Positions 62,768 through 64,000 of a stretch of DNA of 64,000 bases are shown one piece after another. The translations under genes were made by a program, and so were the position numbers. The DNA lies in assembly GCA_905339165.1 (NCBI GenBank), contig CAJPFH010000004.1, positions 94,050-158,049 of the forward strand, written 5' to 3'. How positions within the stretch are numbered: the first letter of the stretch is position 1; every line of letters starts with the position of its first letter. Below the pieces are notes generated by a model, which was not told the origin of the DNA, ran no database searches, and saw only the letters and a program-made list of their open reading frames with translations. Origin of the DNA: Flavobacteriales bacterium. Lineage in GTDB: Bacteria; Bacteroidota; Bacteroidia; Flavobacteriales_E; Vicingaceae.

Positions 62768-62861
62768 CAGCGATTCCGAACTAACATGTTGATTTAGTGC
62801 TCAATTCGAATATTCGAAATAAAAAATTGTAATTTACTCGTGTAGGTTGCGGGGCTCACTG

Positions 62862-62993
62862 ATGGAAAAGGTAAGAGCCATTGAAGCCCTGAGCGATGAA
62901 GAAAAGAAAACCGTCTTTTCTATCGTGGACGCTTTTGTAGGGAAGAAAAAATTAAAGGACGCTCTCTCAAACGTCCTTACTGATATAAAATAA
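62862..62993 (+). pseudogene. C-terminal remnant of an XRE-type HTH regulator
   Basis: The frame encodes MEKVRAIEALSDEEKKTVFS and then VDAFVGKKKLKDALSNVL (43 residues), the usual tail of Bacteroidota XRE regulators. The DNA-binding part is absent and an in-frame stop lies shortly upstream. Its base composition is less AT-rich than the neighbours. Confidence 0.65.
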
Positions 62994-62995
62994 CA

Positions 62996-63018
62996 AAAGC
63001 CCGATTTAATCGGGCTTT
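62996..63018. terminator. Bidirectional terminator
   Basis: AAAGCCCGAT (62996-63005) pairs with ATCGGGCTTT (63009-63018) with a 3-nt loop. It lies between the HTH remnant and the convergent immunity gene and can serve both. Confidence 0.85.
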
Positions 63019-63026
63019 GTCTTTTA

Positions 63027-63548
63027 TTATTCTGTGCCTATTGAATATGCTTGAACTTTGCTAATATCCGTTAGCTCAACATTCGTGATCTTGTTTTTCT
63101 TTAAGAGGTCTCGGACTTTTTGAGTGCAAAAAAGCAACACTGTTTCATCAGGACTGAAAAGGTCTGACTTATCCCAACTGTTATAATCAAACTTATATCC
63201 CATATAAAATCCGGCTTCTTTAGGCTGTTCCAATTTTCCGCATCTACCTACAACCTGAAAACCATAATATTTTTCTTCAACCCCTTTAATACTTATTTCA
63301 TATCCCTTCCAGCCTGTAATACGATGCTCTTGCAACAAATTGTAAAGTCTTTCTGAAATAGCAAAATTAGAGGTATCCTGAAAACCAACAATATCATATA
63401 GCCTACTTCCTTCAGTAATTTCCATTTCAAAGGGTTCTGTTGGTGTAAACTCCGCTTTATTTAATCTTACTTGATCATATTCAATGAAACTCTCTATAAG
63501 AGCTTCTTCTTCTTCCCTTTTTATTCCTATATAATAAAATGTGTCCAT
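63027..63548 (-). CDS. Probable immunity protein (Imm11/DUF1629-like)
   Basis: The 173-residue acidic protein contains ITGWKGYEISIKG, YYGFQVVGRCGKLEQPK and the C-terminal VRDLLKKNKITNVELTDISK, features of immunity proteins in polymorphic toxin loci (Imm11/DUF1629-like; family assignment tentative). It starts 1 bp after the stop of a nuclease toxin-like gene, which is the normal toxin-immunity order. Confidence 0.72.
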   Translation of the reverse strand: MDTFYYIGIKREEEEALIESFIEYDQVRLNKAEFTPTEPFEMEITEGSRLYDIVGFQDTSNFAISERLYNLLQEHRITGWKGYEISIKGVEEKYYGFQVVGRCGKLEQPKEAGFYMGYKFDYNSWDKSDLFSPDETVLLFCTQKVRDLLKKNKITNVELTDISKVQAYSIGTE

Positions 63549-63549
63549 A

Positions 63550-63969
63550 TTAAAATCCGTGACTTTTCATTAGTGAATTTCCAAAATTTTGAATTTGCTG
63601 AAGGTTTGCATTTGGATATTGTCTAAAAAATCCATCCCAAGCCTTGTTATAAGCCCCAGCAGCACTTCTATGCGCACCACTTTGCCACCACGTAAGATTT
63701 TTAGGGTCGTGGATATTTAGCCCAACCCTGTTCCAATGTTGTTGGAAACGCGAAGCTTGAGGGAAAATATGGTGTGCATCCATTCCCGCACCACTTCTCC
63801 CTGTCAATACTTGAAGATTGTGCCTATAATTACTCTTTGTAAAAGATTTAAAAGCGGTAGTACTCGTCTTAGCGGCAACTACTTCCCTTACACCAAAAAA
63901 ATCAACATTTTTGGCGAAGCTATTGCCTACCAAAAACAGTAAAATTATTATGCTGATTAACCTTTTCAT
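63550..63969 (-). CDS. Exported HNH-like nuclease toxin
   Basis: ATG at 63969 gives 139 residues with a signal peptide (MKRLISIIILLFLVGNSFA). The mature domain has NYRHNLQVLTG, DAHHIFP (H66-H67) and NIHDPKNLTWW with H100, a pattern of HNH/endonuclease VII-like toxin domains at the tips of polymorphic toxins. Here the domain is free-standing and secreted. The adjacent gene is its probable immunity partner. Confidence 0.75.
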   Translation of the reverse strand: MKRLISIIILLFLVGNSFAKNVDFFGVREVVAAKTSTTAFKSFTKSNYRHNLQVLTGRSGAGMDAHHIFPQASRFQQHWNRVGLNIHDPKNLTWWQSGAHRSAAGAYNKAWDGFFRQYPNANLQQIQNFGNSLMKSHGF

Positions 63970-64000
63970 CGGTTGCAAAGTTACCATTATTTTTTTCTTC

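Noticed and set aside
1..64000. CRISPR arrays and rRNA genes
   Set aside because: No regularly spaced short repeats with unique spacers and no rRNA sequence were seen.

Overview
The window is chromosomal DNA of a member of the Bacteroidota (Bacteroidetes). The signs are AT-rich sequence, several promoters with the Bacteroidota -7 element TAnnTTTG, a giant adhesin-like protein with a type IX secretion (type B) C-terminal sorting domain, GWxTD, DUF4290 and DUF5522 family proteins, PD40/TPR/OmpA-like lipoprotein-class proteins, a 680-residue Bacteroidota-type urocanate hydratase, and a MurA whose catalytic Cys is replaced by Asp. I cannot name the genus.

Positions 1-45.5 kb are ordinary core genome. 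From left to right they hold a sigma-54 activator (cut by the window edge), an ABC exporter with a Ppx/GppA phosphatase, grpE-dnaJ, murA with a TlpA-like thioredoxin, a UvrD/PcrA helicase, a sodium:solute symporter, recR, a glycosyltransferase fused to a degenerate sugar-phosphotransferase module, a 2-oxoacid dehydrogenase E2, three tandem PD40 envelope proteins, an exonuclease, an FAH-family hydrolase, a LysM glucosaminidase, a PLP enzyme, hutU, an SDR, dnaB, the 1204-residue PKD/T9SS protein, an RsmI-like methyltransferase, a low-molecular-weight phosphatase, dnaA, a split 5'-nucleotidase, a thioesterase, a second glycosyltransferase and a GWxTD protein.

A tRNA-Ser(UGA) at 45.6 kb marks the change to accessory DNA. 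Beyond it lie two small lipoproteins, a 159-nt nested palindrome, a 2 x 177 bp tandem repeat, and a four-gene type II/IV pseudopilus-like operon (F protein, two pseudopilins, one large exported protein, no ATPase). A LuxR-type regulator with a degenerate receiver is transcribed divergently from that operon.

The most striking feature is an 8 kb defence island (about 52.38-60.39 kb) inserted at the 3' end of the LuxR gene. It is bounded by 67-bp direct repeats, each encoding the same last 18 residues of the regulator and differing only at two synonymous sites. It carries a type II CBASS-like operon: DUF2188 protein, 86-residue unknown protein, CD-NTase ending in glycine, Cap2-like E2-E1 fusion, Cap3-like JAMM peptidase, DUF6602 PD-(D/E)XK nuclease-like protein, and a second OAS/CD-NTase-like nucleotidyltransferase. 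Next to these are a three-TM coiled-coil protein, separated by a terminator, and a divergent HTH-ImmA/IrrE plus PIN pair. Two nucleotidyltransferases in one conjugation-type operon is the best candidate for something not fully described.

Right of the island are an IS3-type DDE transposase gene, a REP-associated tyrosine transposase (RAYT) between two near-identical REP palindromes, a remnant of an HTH regulator, and a small exported HNH-like nuclease toxin with its probable immunity gene at the window end.
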